A stretch of DNA of 64,000 bases from Pseudomonas uvaldensis (GCF_021271205.1 NZ_JAIWKS010000012.1:100031-164030); one strand, 5' to 3'; shown: positions 19,231 through 28,531, counted from the stretch's first letter. Numbers and translations: made by a program. The notes: generated by a model from the sequence alone, not told the origin.

Positions 19231-20085
19231 TTGGCAAACATAGACAATCCGGCCGCCGAAATGGCGGCCGACGGCTTTTTCCGGATCGCCCTGGGCGTTG
19301 AATACAAAGGCTCGCGCTATCGCGGCTGGCAGCGCCAGGCCTCCGGTGTGGCGACGGTGCAGCAGACCCTTGAAGAGGCGCTGTCCAAGGTCGCCGATTC
19401 ACCCGTGTCGCTGCATTGCGCCGGTCGCACCGATGCCGGCGTGCACGCTTGCGGGCAAGTGGTGCATTTCGATACCCAGGCCGAGCGGTCGATGAAGGCC
19501 TGGGTCATGGGCGCCAACATCAACCTGCCACACGATGTCAGTGTCAGTTGGGCCAAGGTGATGCCCGCGCATTTCCATGCGCGTTTCAAGGCCATTGCCC
19601 GTCGCTATCGCTATGTGATCTACAACGACCAGATCCGTCCGGCGCACCTGAACGAAGAAATTACCTGGAACCATCGTCCGCTGGACGTCGAGCGCATGGC
19701 CGAGGCCGCGCAGTGCCTGGTCGGCGTCCACGATTTCAGCGCCTTCCGCGCCGGCCAGTGTCAGGCCAAATCGCCGATCAAGGAGCTGCATCACCTGCGT
19801 GTGACCCGTCACGGCAAGATGATCGTACTCGACATCCGCGCCAGCGCATTCCTGCATCACATGGTGCGCAACATTGCCGGGGTATTGATGACCATCGGCG
19901 CCGGCGAGCGGCCGGTGGAATGGGCCAAGGAAGTGCTCGACAGTCGCATCCGCCGCTCCGGTGGCGTGACGGCGCATCCGTTTGGCCTGTATCTGGTGCA
20001 AGTTGAATATCACAAGGAATTCGAGCTGCCGGAGCGTTACATCGGGCCACATTTCCTCACGGGCTTCTCGGAACTCGACGGCTGA
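19231..20085 (+). CDS. truA: tRNA pseudouridine(38-40) synthase
   Basis: Modifies uridines 38-40 in the tRNA anticodon arm. The catalytic Asp is in CAGRTDAGVHACGQ and the conserved FHARFKAIARRYRY and FLHHMVRNIAGVLM segments follow. I chose the TTG at 19231 (AGCAGG lies 10 bases before), giving 284 residues; the ATG at 19261 is an alternative that gives 274 and begins closer to the conserved FFRIALGVEYKG. The C-terminus is intact. Confidence 0.92.
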   Translation: MANIDNPAAEMAADGFFRIALGVEYKGSRYRGWQRQASGVATVQQTLEEALSKVADSPVSLHCAGRTDAGVHACGQVVHFDTQAERSMKAWVMGANINLPHDVSVSWAKVMPAHFHARFKAIARRYRYVIYNDQIRPAHLNEEITWNHRPLDVERMAEAAQCLVGVHDFSAFRAGQCQAKSPIKELHHLRVTRHGKMIVLDIRASAFLHHMVRNIAGVLMTIGAGERPVEWAKEVLDSRIRRSGGVTAHPFGLYLVQVEYHKEFELPERYIGPHFLTGFSELDG

Positions 20086-20148
20086 CGCCCTCCGCTGCAT
20101 TTGCTACCATCCGGGACTTTCACGGATCTGCCTGAGGTTTTTCACGAT

Positions 20149-20781
20149 ATGCCAGCCGTTCGCAGCAAGATTTGCGGGATCACCCGCGTCGAGGACGCGT
20201 TGGCGGCAGTCGAGGCCGGGGCCGATGCCATCGGACTGGTGTTTTACGCCAAGAGTCCTCGGGCGGTGACGGTGCAGCAGGCAAGGGCGATCATCCGTGC
20301 ATTACCGCCGTTCGTGACCCCCGTGGGCCTGTTCGTCAATGCCAGCCGTTGCGAGCTGGGCGAAATACTCGACGCGGTGCCGCTGGCGCTGTTGCAGTTC
20401 CACGGTGACGAGACGCCGGCCGATTGCGAAGGCTGGCATCGCCCGTACATCAAGGCGCTGCGGGTCAAGGCCGGTGATGATATCGCCGCCGGTTGCGAAG
20501 CTTTTGCCAGTGCCAGTGGCATTCTGCTGGACACGTATGTCGAAGGCATTCCCGGAGGGACCGGCGAGGCATTCGACTGGTCGCTGGTGCCCCAGGGTCT
20601 GAGCAAACCCATCATCCTGGCCGGAGGGTTGACGGCCGACAACGTGGCCGAAGCCATTCGCCAGGTCCGTCCGTACGCAGTGGATGTGAGCGGGGGGGTA
20701 GAGCAGGGCAAGGGCATCAAGGATCCAGAAAAGATTCGTGCGTTCATGGCTGCTGTGCGCAGCAGTCAGTCGCCAATGTGA
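20149..20781 (+). CDS. trpF: Phosphoribosylanthranilate isomerase
   Basis: A 210-residue TIM barrel that converts phosphoribosylanthranilate to CdRP in tryptophan synthesis. Catalytic motifs are present: KICGITR (Cys7 region), GLVFYAKSPRAV, LLDTYV (Asp) and the phosphate-binding LAGGLTADNV and DVSGGVEQGKGIKD. The start at 20149 matches the family. trpF is 63 bases from truA and separate from other trp genes, as is usual in Pseudomonas. Confidence 0.95.
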   Translation: MPAVRSKICGITRVEDALAAVEAGADAIGLVFYAKSPRAVTVQQARAIIRALPPFVTPVGLFVNASRCELGEILDAVPLALLQFHGDETPADCEGWHRPYIKALRVKAGDDIAAGCEAFASASGILLDTYVEGIPGGTGEAFDWSLVPQGLSKPIILAGGLTADNVAEAIRQVRPYAVDVSGGVEQGKGIKDPEKIRAFMAAVRSSQSPM

Positions 20782-21037
20782 CGGCTGGCAGACTGCCGCC
20801 GTCCATACCTGCACTGTACAAAGCAGGCAGGCGCCGCCTCAGGGCGGGCCGATAGCGTAGTGGCAACCGCGGTGAAGCAGTTGTCGGAATGGCAGGGAAG
20901 GTCGAGCTGCTCGCAGGTCATGTTTCGCGCTGACCGTGGTGGCTCCCCGAACCCCGTCACACAATGAATTTAGCTCAAGGGCATACGCGGGGCCGCGAAC
21001 CAGAGCGTTCGGGCCGCCGGTACTGGAGAAAGAAAGC
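20782..21037. other. trpF-accD intergenic region
   Basis: These 256 bases carry no gene. No terminator or clear -35/-10 pair stands out; a GGAGAAAGAAAG site precedes accD. The stretch may hold the accD promoter and a long leader. Confidence 0.4.
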
Positions 21038-21958
21038 ATGAGCAACTGGTTGGTAGACAAACTGATCCCTTCGATCATGCGTTCCGAGGTGAAGAAAAGC
21101 TCGGTGCCCGAAGGTCTGTGGCACAAATGTCCATCCTGCGAAGCGGTGCTGTATCGCCCCGAGCTGGAAAAGACCCTGGATGTTTGCCCCAAGTGCAACC
21201 ACCACATGCGCATCGGCGCACGTGCCCGTATCGACATCTTCCTGGACGCCGAAGGCCGTGTTGAGCTGGGTGCCGACCTGGAGCCCGTGGATCGCCTGAA
21301 ATTCCGCGACGGCAAAAAATACAAGGACCGCCTGACCGCGGCCCAGAAGCAGACCGGTGAAAAGGACGCCCTGGTGTCCATGAGCGGTACGCTGCTGGGC
21401 ATGCCGGTAGTGGTTTCGGCCTTTGAATTCTCGTTCATGGGCGGGTCCATGGGCGCCATCGTCGGCGAGCGCTTTGTTCGTGCCGCCAACCATGCCCTGG
21501 AAAACCGTTGCCCGATGGTCTGCTTCTCCGCTTCCGGCGGTGCGCGGATGCAGGAAGCGCTGATCTCCCTGATGCAGATGGCCAAGACCTCCGCGGTGCT
21601 GGCGCGTCTGCGAGAGGAAGGCATTCCATTCATCTCGGTACTGACCGATCCGGTCTATGGCGGCGTATCGGCTAGCCTGGCGATGCTTGGCGACGTGATC
21701 GTCGGCGAGCCGAAGGCCCTGATCGGCTTCGCCGGTCCGCGCGTGATCGAGCAGACCGTTCGCGAAAAACTGCCGGAAGGCTTCCAGCGCAGCGAATTCC
21801 TGCTGGAGCACGGCGCCATCGACATGATCATCCATCGCCAGGAGCTGCGTCCGCGCCTGGGTAACCTGCTGGCGCAACTGATGGGCCTGCCGACGCCTAA
21901 GTATGTCGCCACGCCCATCGAGCCGATGGTCGTTCCACCGGCGCCTGCGGGCCTATGA
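21038..21958 (+). CDS. accD: Acetyl-CoA carboxylase carboxyltransferase, beta subunit
   Basis: The 306-residue zinc-containing beta subunit that transfers carboxyl from carboxybiotin to acetyl-CoA in fatty-acid synthesis. The N-terminal zinc ribbon is clear: CPSC and CPKC 15 residues apart (about residues 31-53). The crotonase-fold part includes FSASGGARMQEALISLMQMAKTSA and SVLTDPVYGGVSAS. The stop codon overlaps the folC start (ATGA), so the two are translationally coupled. Confidence 0.96.
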   Translation: MSNWLVDKLIPSIMRSEVKKSSVPEGLWHKCPSCEAVLYRPELEKTLDVCPKCNHHMRIGARARIDIFLDAEGRVELGADLEPVDRLKFRDGKKYKDRLTAAQKQTGEKDALVSMSGTLLGMPVVVSAFEFSFMGGSMGAIVGERFVRAANHALENRCPMVCFSASGGARMQEALISLMQMAKTSAVLARLREEGIPFISVLTDPVYGGVSASLAMLGDVIVGEPKALIGFAGPRVIEQTVREKLPEGFQRSEFLLEHGAIDMIIHRQELRPRLGNLLAQLMGLPTPKYVATPIEPMVVPPAPAGL

Positions 21959-23262
21959 TCCAACGTACCCTGAGCGAATGGCTGGCCTATCTCGAGCAGC
22001 TGCACCCGTCGGCTATCGACATGGGGCTGGAGCGCTCTCAGGTCGTCATGTCCCGCATGGGGCTGGGCAAGCCGGCCCCCAGGGTCATCACTGTCACCGG
22101 CACCAATGGCAAGGGGTCGACCTGCGCCTTCATGGCCTCGCTGTTGCGGGCCCAGGGGCTGAGTGTCGGTGTGTACAGCTCGCCGCACCTGCTGCGTTAT
22201 AACGAGCGGGTGCAGATCAACGGCGTCGAGGCTGGCGACGCCGAGCTGTGCGAGGCCTTCGTCGCGGTGGAAGCCGGGCGAGGCGAGATATCCCTGACCT
22301 ATTTCGAGATGGGCACTCTTGCGGCGTTCTGGTTGTTCGCGCGTGCCGGTCTCGATGCCGTTGTGCTGGAAGTGGGCCTGGGAGGTCGCCTGGACGCCGT
22401 CAACCTGGTGGATCCAGACGTCGCGCTGGTGACCAGTATCGGCGTGGACCATGCCGATTACCTGGGCGACACCCGCGAATCCGTGGCTTTCGAAAAGGCC
22501 GGGATCTTCCGTCAGGGCGCGCCTGCGCTCTGCGGCGACCTCGATCCACCACAGCCATTGCTGGACAAGGCTCGGGAACTGGCCTGTCCGTTTTTCCTGC
22601 GTGGGCGCGATTTCGATCTGGCCATGACCGAGCAGCATTGGCAATGGCGTGGCAGCGATGCCCAGGGTAATCCGGTGGAGTTGCATGACCTGCCGCTGCT
22701 GGACCTGCCAATGGAGAATGCCGCGCTGGCACTCCAGGCCTACCGGTTGCTGGGGCTGCCCTGGGATGCCGGCCAGATCGTCAAGGCCTTGCAAGCGACC
22801 CGTGTCGTCGGCCGGCTCGATCGCCGCACGTTCGATTGGCAGGGCAAGCGCCTGAGCCTGCTGCTGGATGTCGGCCACAACCCCCATGCGGCGCACTACC
22901 TGGCCGAGCGCCTGGCTCGTCGGCCTGTGGCGGGGCGGCGACTGGCGGTATTCGGGTTGCTGTCCGACAAGGATCTGGATGGCGTGGTCGAGGCGTTGAG
23001 TGCTAGTGTCCAGCATTGGGCAGTCGCGCCGCTGGACTCGCCGCGCTCGCGTCCGGCGACACAATTGCAGGCGGCCTTGCAGGCGCGTGGCGCTTCGGTA
23101 GATGCTTATGCAAGTGTGGTCGCCGCGCTGGAAGGGCAGTGCGCCCTGGCGACCGCCGACGACGAAATCCTGGTGTTCGGATCATTTTTTTGTGTCGCCG
23201 AGGCCCTTCAATGGCTGAGCCGGCGCTCCACGGAGGAAGCTGCAGATGGCATTGCTGGATAA
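21955..23262 (+). CDS. folC: Dihydrofolate synthase / folylpolyglutamate synthase
   Basis: A 435-residue Mur-ligase-type enzyme that adds glutamate to dihydropteroate and folates. The ATP-binding loop TGTNGKGST is at about residues 48-56, followed by YSSPHLLRYNERVQING, TSIGVDHADYLGDT and the C-terminal domain LLLDVGHNPHA. It starts within the accD stop and its own end overlaps the next gene by 17 bases, making accD-folC-SPOR a tightly coupled operon. Confidence 0.95.
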   Translation: MIQRTLSEWLAYLEQLHPSAIDMGLERSQVVMSRMGLGKPAPRVITVTGTNGKGSTCAFMASLLRAQGLSVGVYSSPHLLRYNERVQINGVEAGDAELCEAFVAVEAGRGEISLTYFEMGTLAAFWLFARAGLDAVVLEVGLGGRLDAVNLVDPDVALVTSIGVDHADYLGDTRESVAFEKAGIFRQGAPALCGDLDPPQPLLDKARELACPFFLRGRDFDLAMTEQHWQWRGSDAQGNPVELHDLPLLDLPMENAALALQAYRLLGLPWDAGQIVKALQATRVVGRLDRRTFDWQGKRLSLLLDVGHNPHAAHYLAERLARRPVAGRRLAVFGLLSDKDLDGVVEALSASVQHWAVAPLDSPRSRPATQLQAALQARGASVDAYASVVAALEGQCALATADDEILVFGSFFCVAEALQWLSRRSTEEAADGIAG

Positions 23263-23947
23263 GGCATACAAGCAGCGCATGGTAGGGGCCCTGGTATTGG
23301 TGGCCCTGGCGGTGATTTTCCTGCCGATGCTGTTTTCCCGTCAGGACGAGCAGCGTCAGGTCACGGTCGATGCACCGGCCGCGCCCCAGGCGCCGGCGAT
23401 GCCACCGGTGCAGGTCGAGCCGGTGACGGTGCCTGAGCCCCAGGCGCTGCCCCAGGAGCCAGTTCCAAGCGATGAAGAACTGGCCGCGCAACCCGCGCCT
23501 GCCATGCCGATCACGCCCGCTCCAGCGGCTCCTGCGGCGCCGACCGCTGCACCGGCTGCACCGACTACATCGAGCAAGCCGCCTGTTGCAGCGGCTCCTG
23601 CGCCAGCCGCGCCTGCTGCTCCGGCAGCCAAGCCGGCACCGAGCCAGCCGATCACCGCTGCGCCGACCAAGCCGGACACCACCCAGAGTCGTGTGGACGC
23701 CAATGGCCTGTCGGTCAGTTGGTCCGTGCAACTGGCCAGCCTGACCAGTCGCGAAAGCGCCGAGAACCTGCAGAAATCCCTGCGCAGCCAGGGGTACAAC
23801 GCCTACATTCGTTCCGCCGATGGCAAGAACCGGGTGTTTGTCGGGCCGTTGATCGAGCGTGCCGAGGCCGATCGCCTGCGGGACTTGCTCGGTCGCCAGC
23901 AGAACCTCAAGGGCTTTGTGGTGCGCTTCCAGCCGGAGCGCGGTTGA
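23246..23947 (+). CDS. SPOR-domain inner-membrane protein (DedD-like)
   Basis: A 233-residue bitopic protein probably involved in cell division. A short cytoplasmic start (MALLDKAYKQR) leads to one transmembrane helix (MVGALVLVALAVIFLPMLF, about 12-30), then a long Pro/Ala-rich periplasmic linker to about residue 150 and a C-terminal SPOR domain (WSVQLASLTSRESAENLQKSLRSQGYNAYI..VFVGPLIERAEADRLRDLL) that binds denuded septal peptidoglycan. It overlaps folC, an arrangement shared by E. coli dedD. Confidence 0.9.
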   Translation: MALLDKAYKQRMVGALVLVALAVIFLPMLFSRQDEQRQVTVDAPAAPQAPAMPPVQVEPVTVPEPQALPQEPVPSDEELAAQPAPAMPITPAPAAPAAPTAAPAAPTTSSKPPVAAAPAPAAPAAPAAKPAPSQPITAAPTKPDTTQSRVDANGLSVSWSVQLASLTSRESAENLQKSLRSQGYNAYIRSADGKNRVFVGPLIERAEADRLRDLLGRQQNLKGFVVRFQPERG

Positions 23948-24046
23948 TTGCGGTTCGCCTGATTTGAATCACACTGACAATCGCAGCTTACCGACAGCTC
24001 TGCGCTCTGCTAAAATGCGCCGCCTTATCCGTCTGTAGGCTGCACC

Positions 24047-24607
24047 GTGCCATTTACCTGGGTTGACTGGGCGATCGTTGCGATCGTCGCTATCTCCGCA
24101 TTGATCAGTCTGAGCCGCGGCTTCGTCAAGGAAGCCCTCTCGCTGCTGACCTGGATCATCGCGGGAGTCGTAGCCTGGATGTTTGGTGGCTCGCTGTCCC
24201 AGTACCTCGCCGGATACATCGAAACGCCGTCGGCTCGCGTCATCGCGGGCTGTGCCATTCTGTTTATCGCCACCTTGCTGGTCGGCGCAATGATCAACTA
24301 TCTGATCGGCGAACTGATCCGCGTCACCGGGCTTTCCGGGACGGACCGGTTCCTGGGCATGGCTTTCGGCGCCGCGCGTGGCGCGTTGCTGGTGGTCGTG
24401 GCCGTCGGGCTGCTGAGCCTGGGGCCGGTACAACAGGATAAGTGGTGGCAGGAGTCCCGGCTCGTGCCACAATTTTTATTGGTCGCAGACTGGTCCAAGA
24501 ACCTGATCCTGGGTTGGAGCAGTCAGTGGCTTGCCAGCGGTATCAGCGTACCCGCTGAAATACCGTTCAAGGAACAGCTCTTGCCGATGGCCAAAACGCC
24601 TCAGTAA
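24047..24607 (+). CDS. cvpA: CvpA family inner-membrane protein
   Basis: A 186-residue membrane protein with four hydrophobic segments (WVDWAIVAIVAISALISL; LLTWIIAGVVAWMFG; VIAGCAILFIATLLVGAMINYLIG; ALLVVVAVGLLSLG). In E. coli CvpA is needed for colicin V export and bile tolerance. The start is GTG at 24047. It lies just upstream of purF, as in many proteobacteria, with 41 bases between. A possible -10 (TAAAAT, 24011-24016) precedes it. Confidence 0.93.
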   Translation: MPFTWVDWAIVAIVAISALISLSRGFVKEALSLLTWIIAGVVAWMFGGSLSQYLAGYIETPSARVIAGCAILFIATLLVGAMINYLIGELIRVTGLSGTDRFLGMAFGAARGALLVVVAVGLLSLGPVQQDKWWQESRLVPQFLLVADWSKNLILGWSSQWLASGISVPAEIPFKEQLLPMAKTPQ

Positions 24608-24648
24608 GGGTTGTTCAGTTCAGATCCATTAAGTAGGGGTTGCGTCGC

Positions 24649-26154
24649 ATGTGTGGCATCGTCGGTATCGTCGGTAAGTCGAACGTCAATCAGGCGCTGT
24701 ATGACGCGCTAACCGTGCTCCAGCACCGCGGCCAGGACGCTGCCGGTATCGTGACCAGCCATGATGGCCGGTTGTTCCTGCGCAAGGATAACGGCCTGGT
24801 GCGTGACGTGTTCCAACAGCGCCACATGCAGCGCCTGGTCGGCCACATGGGCATCGGCCATGTGCGTTATCCGACCGCGGGCAGCTCGACCTCGGCTGAA
24901 GCTCAGCCGTTCTACGTCAACTCGCCGTACGGCATCACCCTGGCACACAACGGCAACCTGACCAACGTCGAACAGCTCGCCAAGGAAATCTACGAATCGG
25001 ACCTGCGTCACGTCAACACCAGCTCCGACTCGGAAGTGATGCTCAACGTGTTCGCCCACGAGCTGGCCCAGCGCGGCAAGCTTCAGCCTACCGAAGAGGA
25101 CGTGTTCGCCGCCGTGTCGGAAGTGCATAACCGTTGCGTTGGCGGCTACTCGGTGGTGGCGATGATCACTGGCTACGGTATCGTCGGTTTCCGTGATCCC
25201 CATGGCATCCGCCCGATCGTGTTCGGCCAGCGTCACACCGACGAAGGCGTCGAGTACATGATCGCCTCCGAAAGCGTGTCCCTGGACGTGCTGGGCTTCA
25301 CGCTGATTCGCGACCTGGCCCCGGGCGAAGCGGTCTACATCACTGAAGACGGCAAGCTGTTTACCCGCCAATGCGCGACCAACCCGTCGCTGACGCCCTG
25401 CATCTTCGAACACGTGTATCTGGCGCGCCCTGACTCGATCATGGACGGTGTCTCGGTCTACAAGGCGCGCCTGCGCATGGGCGAGAAGCTGGCCGAGAAG
25501 ATCCTGCGCGAGCGTCCGGACCACGACATCGATGTCGTTATCCCGATCCCGGACACCAGCCGCACCGCGGCCCTGGAGTTGGCGAACCACCTGGGCGTCA
25601 AGTTCCGTGAAGGCTTCGTGAAGAACCGCTACATCGGTCGTACCTTCATCATGCCGGGTCAGGCTGCGCGGAAAAAATCCGTGCGCCAGAAGCTCAACGC
25701 CATCGAGCTGGAATTCCGTGGCAAGAACGTGATGCTGGTAGACGACTCCATCGTACGCGGCACCACCTGCAAGCAGATCATCCAGATGGCCCGCGAAGCC
25801 GGCGCCAAGAACGTGTACTTCTGCTCGGCGGCCCCGGCCGTGCGCTACCCGAACGTCTACGGCATCGACATGCCGAGTGCTCATGAGCTGATCGCTCATA
25901 ACCGTACCACCCAGGAAGTGGCCGACCTGATCGGCGCCGACTGGCTGATCTACCAGGACCTGCCGGACCTGATCGAGGCGGTCGGTGGCGGCAAGATCAA
26001 GATCGAGCAGTTCGACTGCGCGGTGTTCGACGGCAAGTACGTCACCGGCGACATCGACGAGGCTTACCTGAACAAGATCGAAAGCGCTCGTAACGATGCG
26101 TCCAAGGCCAAGACCCAGGCGGTCAGTGCGATCATCGATCTGTACAACAACTGA
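24649..26154 (+). CDS. purF: Amidophosphoribosyltransferase
   Basis: Catalyses the first committed step of purine synthesis, making phosphoribosylamine from PRPP and glutamine. The 501-residue product starts MCGIVGIVG, leaving Cys2 as the N-terminal nucleophile after Met removal; the N-terminal glutaminase domain has HRGQDAAG, RYPTAGSS and AHNGNLTN. The PRPP-binding motif is VMLVDDSIVRGTT (about 362). The start at 24649 is required by the N-terminal Cys chemistry. Confidence 0.97.
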   Translation: MCGIVGIVGKSNVNQALYDALTVLQHRGQDAAGIVTSHDGRLFLRKDNGLVRDVFQQRHMQRLVGHMGIGHVRYPTAGSSTSAEAQPFYVNSPYGITLAHNGNLTNVEQLAKEIYESDLRHVNTSSDSEVMLNVFAHELAQRGKLQPTEEDVFAAVSEVHNRCVGGYSVVAMITGYGIVGFRDPHGIRPIVFGQRHTDEGVEYMIASESVSLDVLGFTLIRDLAPGEAVYITEDGKLFTRQCATNPSLTPCIFEHVYLARPDSIMDGVSVYKARLRMGEKLAEKILRERPDHDIDVVIPIPDTSRTAALELANHLGVKFREGFVKNRYIGRTFIMPGQAARKKSVRQKLNAIELEFRGKNVMLVDDSIVRGTTCKQIIQMAREAGAKNVYFCSAAPAVRYPNVYGIDMPSAHELIAHNRTTQEVADLIGADWLIYQDLPDLIEAVGGGKIKIEQFDCAVFDGKYVTGDIDEAYLNKIESARNDASKAKTQAVSAIIDLYNN

Positions 26155-26157
26155 GTG

Positions 26158-26190
26158 ACAAACCGGCCCTGAGGGGCCGGTTTGCGTTAA
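26158..26190 (+). terminator. Hairpin after purF
   Basis: AAACCGGCCC-TGAG-GGGCCGGTTT is a strong perfect stem directly after the purF stop. The following T tract is poor (GCGTT), so it may attenuate rather than fully stop transcription into metZ. Confidence 0.65.
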
Positions 26191-26211
26191 ACCGATTGAA
26201 GGAGTGGCAGC

Positions 26212-27423
26212 ATGAGTCAGGATTGGGATGCCGGTCGGCTGGACAGCGACCTTGAAGGCGTAGCGTTCGACACCCTGGCGGTACGCGCCGGCCAGCATCG
26301 TACGCCAGAAGCCGAACATGGCGATCCGATGTTCTTCACTTCCAGCTATGTGTTCCGTACCGCTGCCGATGCGGCGGCCCGGTTTGCCGGTGAAGTGCCG
26401 GGCAACGTCTACTCGCGCTATACCAACCCCACCGTGCGAGCGTTCGAAGAGCGTATCGCCGCGCTCGAAGGCGCCGAGCAAGCGGTTGCCACCGCCACCG
26501 GCATGGCCGCGATCATGGCGGTGGTGATGAGCTTGTGCAGCGCCGGTGACCACGTACTGGTGTCGCGCAGCGTCTTCGGCTCGACCATCAGCCTGTTCGA
26601 GAAATACTTCAAGCGCTTCGGCGTGGAAGTCGATTACGTGCCCTTGGCTGACCTGTCCGCTTGGGATGCGGCAATCAAGACCAATACCAAGCTGTTGTTC
26701 GTCGAATCGCCTTCCAATCCGCTGGCCGAGCTGGTGGACATCGCCGCCCTGGCGGAAATCGCCCATGCCAAGGGCGCCATGCTGGTGGTGGACAACTGCT
26801 TCTGCACTCCGGTGCTGCAACAGCCGTTGAAGCTGGGGGCGGACGTGGTGGTGCACTCGGCGACCAAGTTCATTGACGGCCAGGGGCGTTGCATGGGCGG
26901 TGTGGTGGCCGGCCGTGGCGAGCAGATGAAAGAAGTGGTGGGCTTCCTTCGCACTGCCGGTCCGACCCTCAGCCCGTTCAACGCCTGGGTTTTCCTCAAG
27001 GGGCTGGAAACCCTGGGATTGCGCATGAAGGCCCACTGCGCCAATGCCCAGGCGCTGGCCGAGTGGCTGGAGCAGCAGGACGGCATCGAGAAGGTGCATT
27101 ACGCCGGTCTCAAGAGCCATCCGCAGCACGAACTGGCCGTGCGTCAGCAGCGTGGTTTCGGTGCAGTGGTGAGCTTCGAGGTCAAGGGTGGCAAGGAGGG
27201 CGCCTGGCGTTTCATCGACGCGACCCGTCTGGTCTCCATTACGGCGAACCTGGGCGACAGCAAAACCACCATTACCCATCCGAGCACCACCTCCCATGGT
27301 CGTTTGTCGCCCCAGGAACGTGAGTCGGCAGGCATCCGTGACAGCCTGATCCGCGTTGCGGTCGGCCTGGAGGATGTAACGGACCTGCAGGCCGATCTGG
27401 CTCGTGGGTTGGCGGCCTTGTGA
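26212..27423 (+). CDS. metZ: O-succinylhomoserine sulfhydrylase
   Basis: A 403-residue PLP enzyme that forms homocysteine directly from O-succinylhomoserine and sulfide, the route used by Pseudomonas. It shows the Cys/Met metabolism signature with SRYTNPTV, ALEGAEQAVATATGMAAI and the PLP lysine in HSATKFIDGQGRCMGG (about residue 219). Its position just after purF is the typical pseudomonad order. GAAGGAG precedes the ATG. The stop overlaps the next gene's GTG start. Confidence 0.95.
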   Translation: MSQDWDAGRLDSDLEGVAFDTLAVRAGQHRTPEAEHGDPMFFTSSYVFRTAADAAARFAGEVPGNVYSRYTNPTVRAFEERIAALEGAEQAVATATGMAAIMAVVMSLCSAGDHVLVSRSVFGSTISLFEKYFKRFGVEVDYVPLADLSAWDAAIKTNTKLLFVESPSNPLAELVDIAALAEIAHAKGAMLVVDNCFCTPVLQQPLKLGADVVVHSATKFIDGQGRCMGGVVAGRGEQMKEVVGFLRTAGPTLSPFNAWVFLKGLETLGLRMKAHCANAQALAEWLEQQDGIEKVHYAGLKSHPQHELAVRQQRGFGAVVSFEVKGGKEGAWRFIDATRLVSITANLGDSKTTITHPSTTSHGRLSPQERESAGIRDSLIRVAVGLEDVTDLQADLARGLAAL

Positions 27424-28175
27424 TTGACGGCATTCATGGCCGGGTTGCGCTCGTAACGGGGGCCGCCCGGGGCATTGGTCTCGGCATCGCGGCCTGGCTG
27501 ATCTGTGAAGGCTGGCAGGTGGTCCTGACCGACCGGGATCGCGAGCGCGGTTCCCGGGTCGCCAAGGCCCTCGGAGATAACGCATGGTTCGTTGGCATGG
27601 ACGTGGCGGACGAAGCACAGGTCGCAACGGGCATCGCCGAAGTGCTCGGTCAGTTCGGTCGCCTTGACGCGCTGGTATGCAATGCCGCCATTGCCGATCC
27701 CCACAACATCACCCTGGAAAGCCTCGACCTGGCTTACTGGAATCGAGTCCTGGCGGTCAACCTGAGCGGACCGATGCTGCTGGCCAAGCACTGTGCGCCA
27801 TACCTGCGTGCCCACAACGGCGCCATCGTCAATCTGGCATCGACCCGTGCCGCGCAGTCCGAGCCTGACACCGAGGCCTATGCAGCCAGCAAGGGCGGGC
27901 TCCTGGCCCTGACCCATGCCTTGGCGATCAGCCTGGGGCCAGAGATCCGCGTCAACGCCGTGAGCCCCGGCTGGATCGACGCGCGGGACCCTTCGCAGCG
28001 CCGTGCAGAGCCGCTGACCGATGCCGATCATGCGCAGCATCCGGCGGGCAGGGTGGGTACGGTAGAAGACGTAGCGGCCATGGTGGCGTGGTTGTTGTCG
28101 CGCAATGCCGGTTTCGTCACGGGCCAGGAGTTCGTGGTGGACGGTGGCATGACCAAGAAAATGATTTACGAATAA
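27420..28175 (+). CDS. SDR family oxidoreductase
   Basis: A 251-residue NAD(P)-dependent short-chain dehydrogenase. It has the TGAARGIG nucleotide motif (about 14-21), the VCNAAI motif, catalytic Ser in NLASTRA (about 140) and YAASK (Tyr about 155, Lys 159), so the active site is complete. Translation appears to start at the GTG that overlaps the metZ stop (GTGA), implying coupling to metZ. The substrate is unknown; the coupling hints at a sulfur or homoserine-related compound but does not prove it. Confidence 0.86.
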   Translation: MIDGIHGRVALVTGAARGIGLGIAAWLICEGWQVVLTDRDRERGSRVAKALGDNAWFVGMDVADEAQVATGIAEVLGQFGRLDALVCNAAIADPHNITLESLDLAYWNRVLAVNLSGPMLLAKHCAPYLRAHNGAIVNLASTRAAQSEPDTEAYAASKGGLLALTHALAISLGPEIRVNAVSPGWIDARDPSQRRAEPLTDADHAQHPAGRVGTVEDVAAMVAWLLSRNAGFVTGQEFVVDGGMTKKMIYE

Positions 28176-28177
28176 GA

Positions 28178-28250
28178 ACAGCGGCGAGCTGCGAGCGATT
28201 TCGCGGTGTTGGCGTTTCTGCTTGCAGCTTGTCGCTCGAAGCTGTTTTTG
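28178..28250 (+). terminator. Long imperfect hairpin after metZ-SDR
   Basis: AACAGCGGCGAGCTGCGAGC pairs imperfectly with GCTTGCAGCTTGTCGC..GCTGTT and ends in TTTTTG. It is a second type of Pseudomonas palindromic repeat and can act as the operon terminator. Confidence 0.6.
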
Positions 28251-28270
28251 AAAAAAACTCAATCCTGCTA

Positions 28271-28299
28271 TTGACTTAGCTTCGGCACCTGCGTAAATT
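28271..28299 (+). promoter_or_regulatory. Sigma-70 promoter of the tRNA-Val/Asp operon
   Basis: TTGACT (28271-28276), a 17-base spacer and TAAATT (28294-28299) lie 21 bases before tRNA-Val, with a GC-rich discriminator (CGCGGCC). Confidence 0.75.
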
Positions 28300-28320
28300 T
28301 CGCGGCCTCAGCGAAGCAAA

Positions 28321-28396
28321 GGGTGATTAGCTCAGCCGGGAGAGCGTCTGCCTTACAAGCAGAATGTCGGCGGTTCGATCCCGTCATCACCCACCA
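28321..28396 (+). tRNA. tRNA-Val (TAC)
   Basis: A 76-base cloverleaf with encoded CCA. The anticodon stem TCTGC/GCAGA encloses CTTACAA, giving anticodon TAC. Confidence 0.96.
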
Positions 28397-28454
28397 TGTT
28401 CCATGAGAGTCTTGCGAGAGCAAGATGGAAGCTGTCAGAAGCCTCCACCGACGC

Positions 28455-28531
28455 GCAGCGGTAGTTCAGTCGGTTAGAATACCGGCCTGTCACGCCGGGG
28501 GTCGCGGGTTCGAGTCCCGTCCGCTGCGCCA
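28455..28531 (+). tRNA. tRNA-Asp (GTC), copy 1
   Basis: A 77-base cloverleaf with encoded CCA. The anticodon stem CCGGC/GCCGG encloses CTGTCAC, giving anticodon GTC. Identical to the copy at 28621-28697. Confidence 0.96.

Noticed and set aside
17819..19402. 527-codon leftward frame opposite the fimV tail
   Set aside because: The fimV frame shows clear domain structure; the opposite frame is a Gln/Arg-rich shadow that also crosses the fimV terminator and truA promoter.
24709..27627. 972-codon leftward frame opposite purF and metZ
   Set aside because: Long only because high-GC genes rarely have stops on the opposite strand; it covers two well-established genes and the gap between them.
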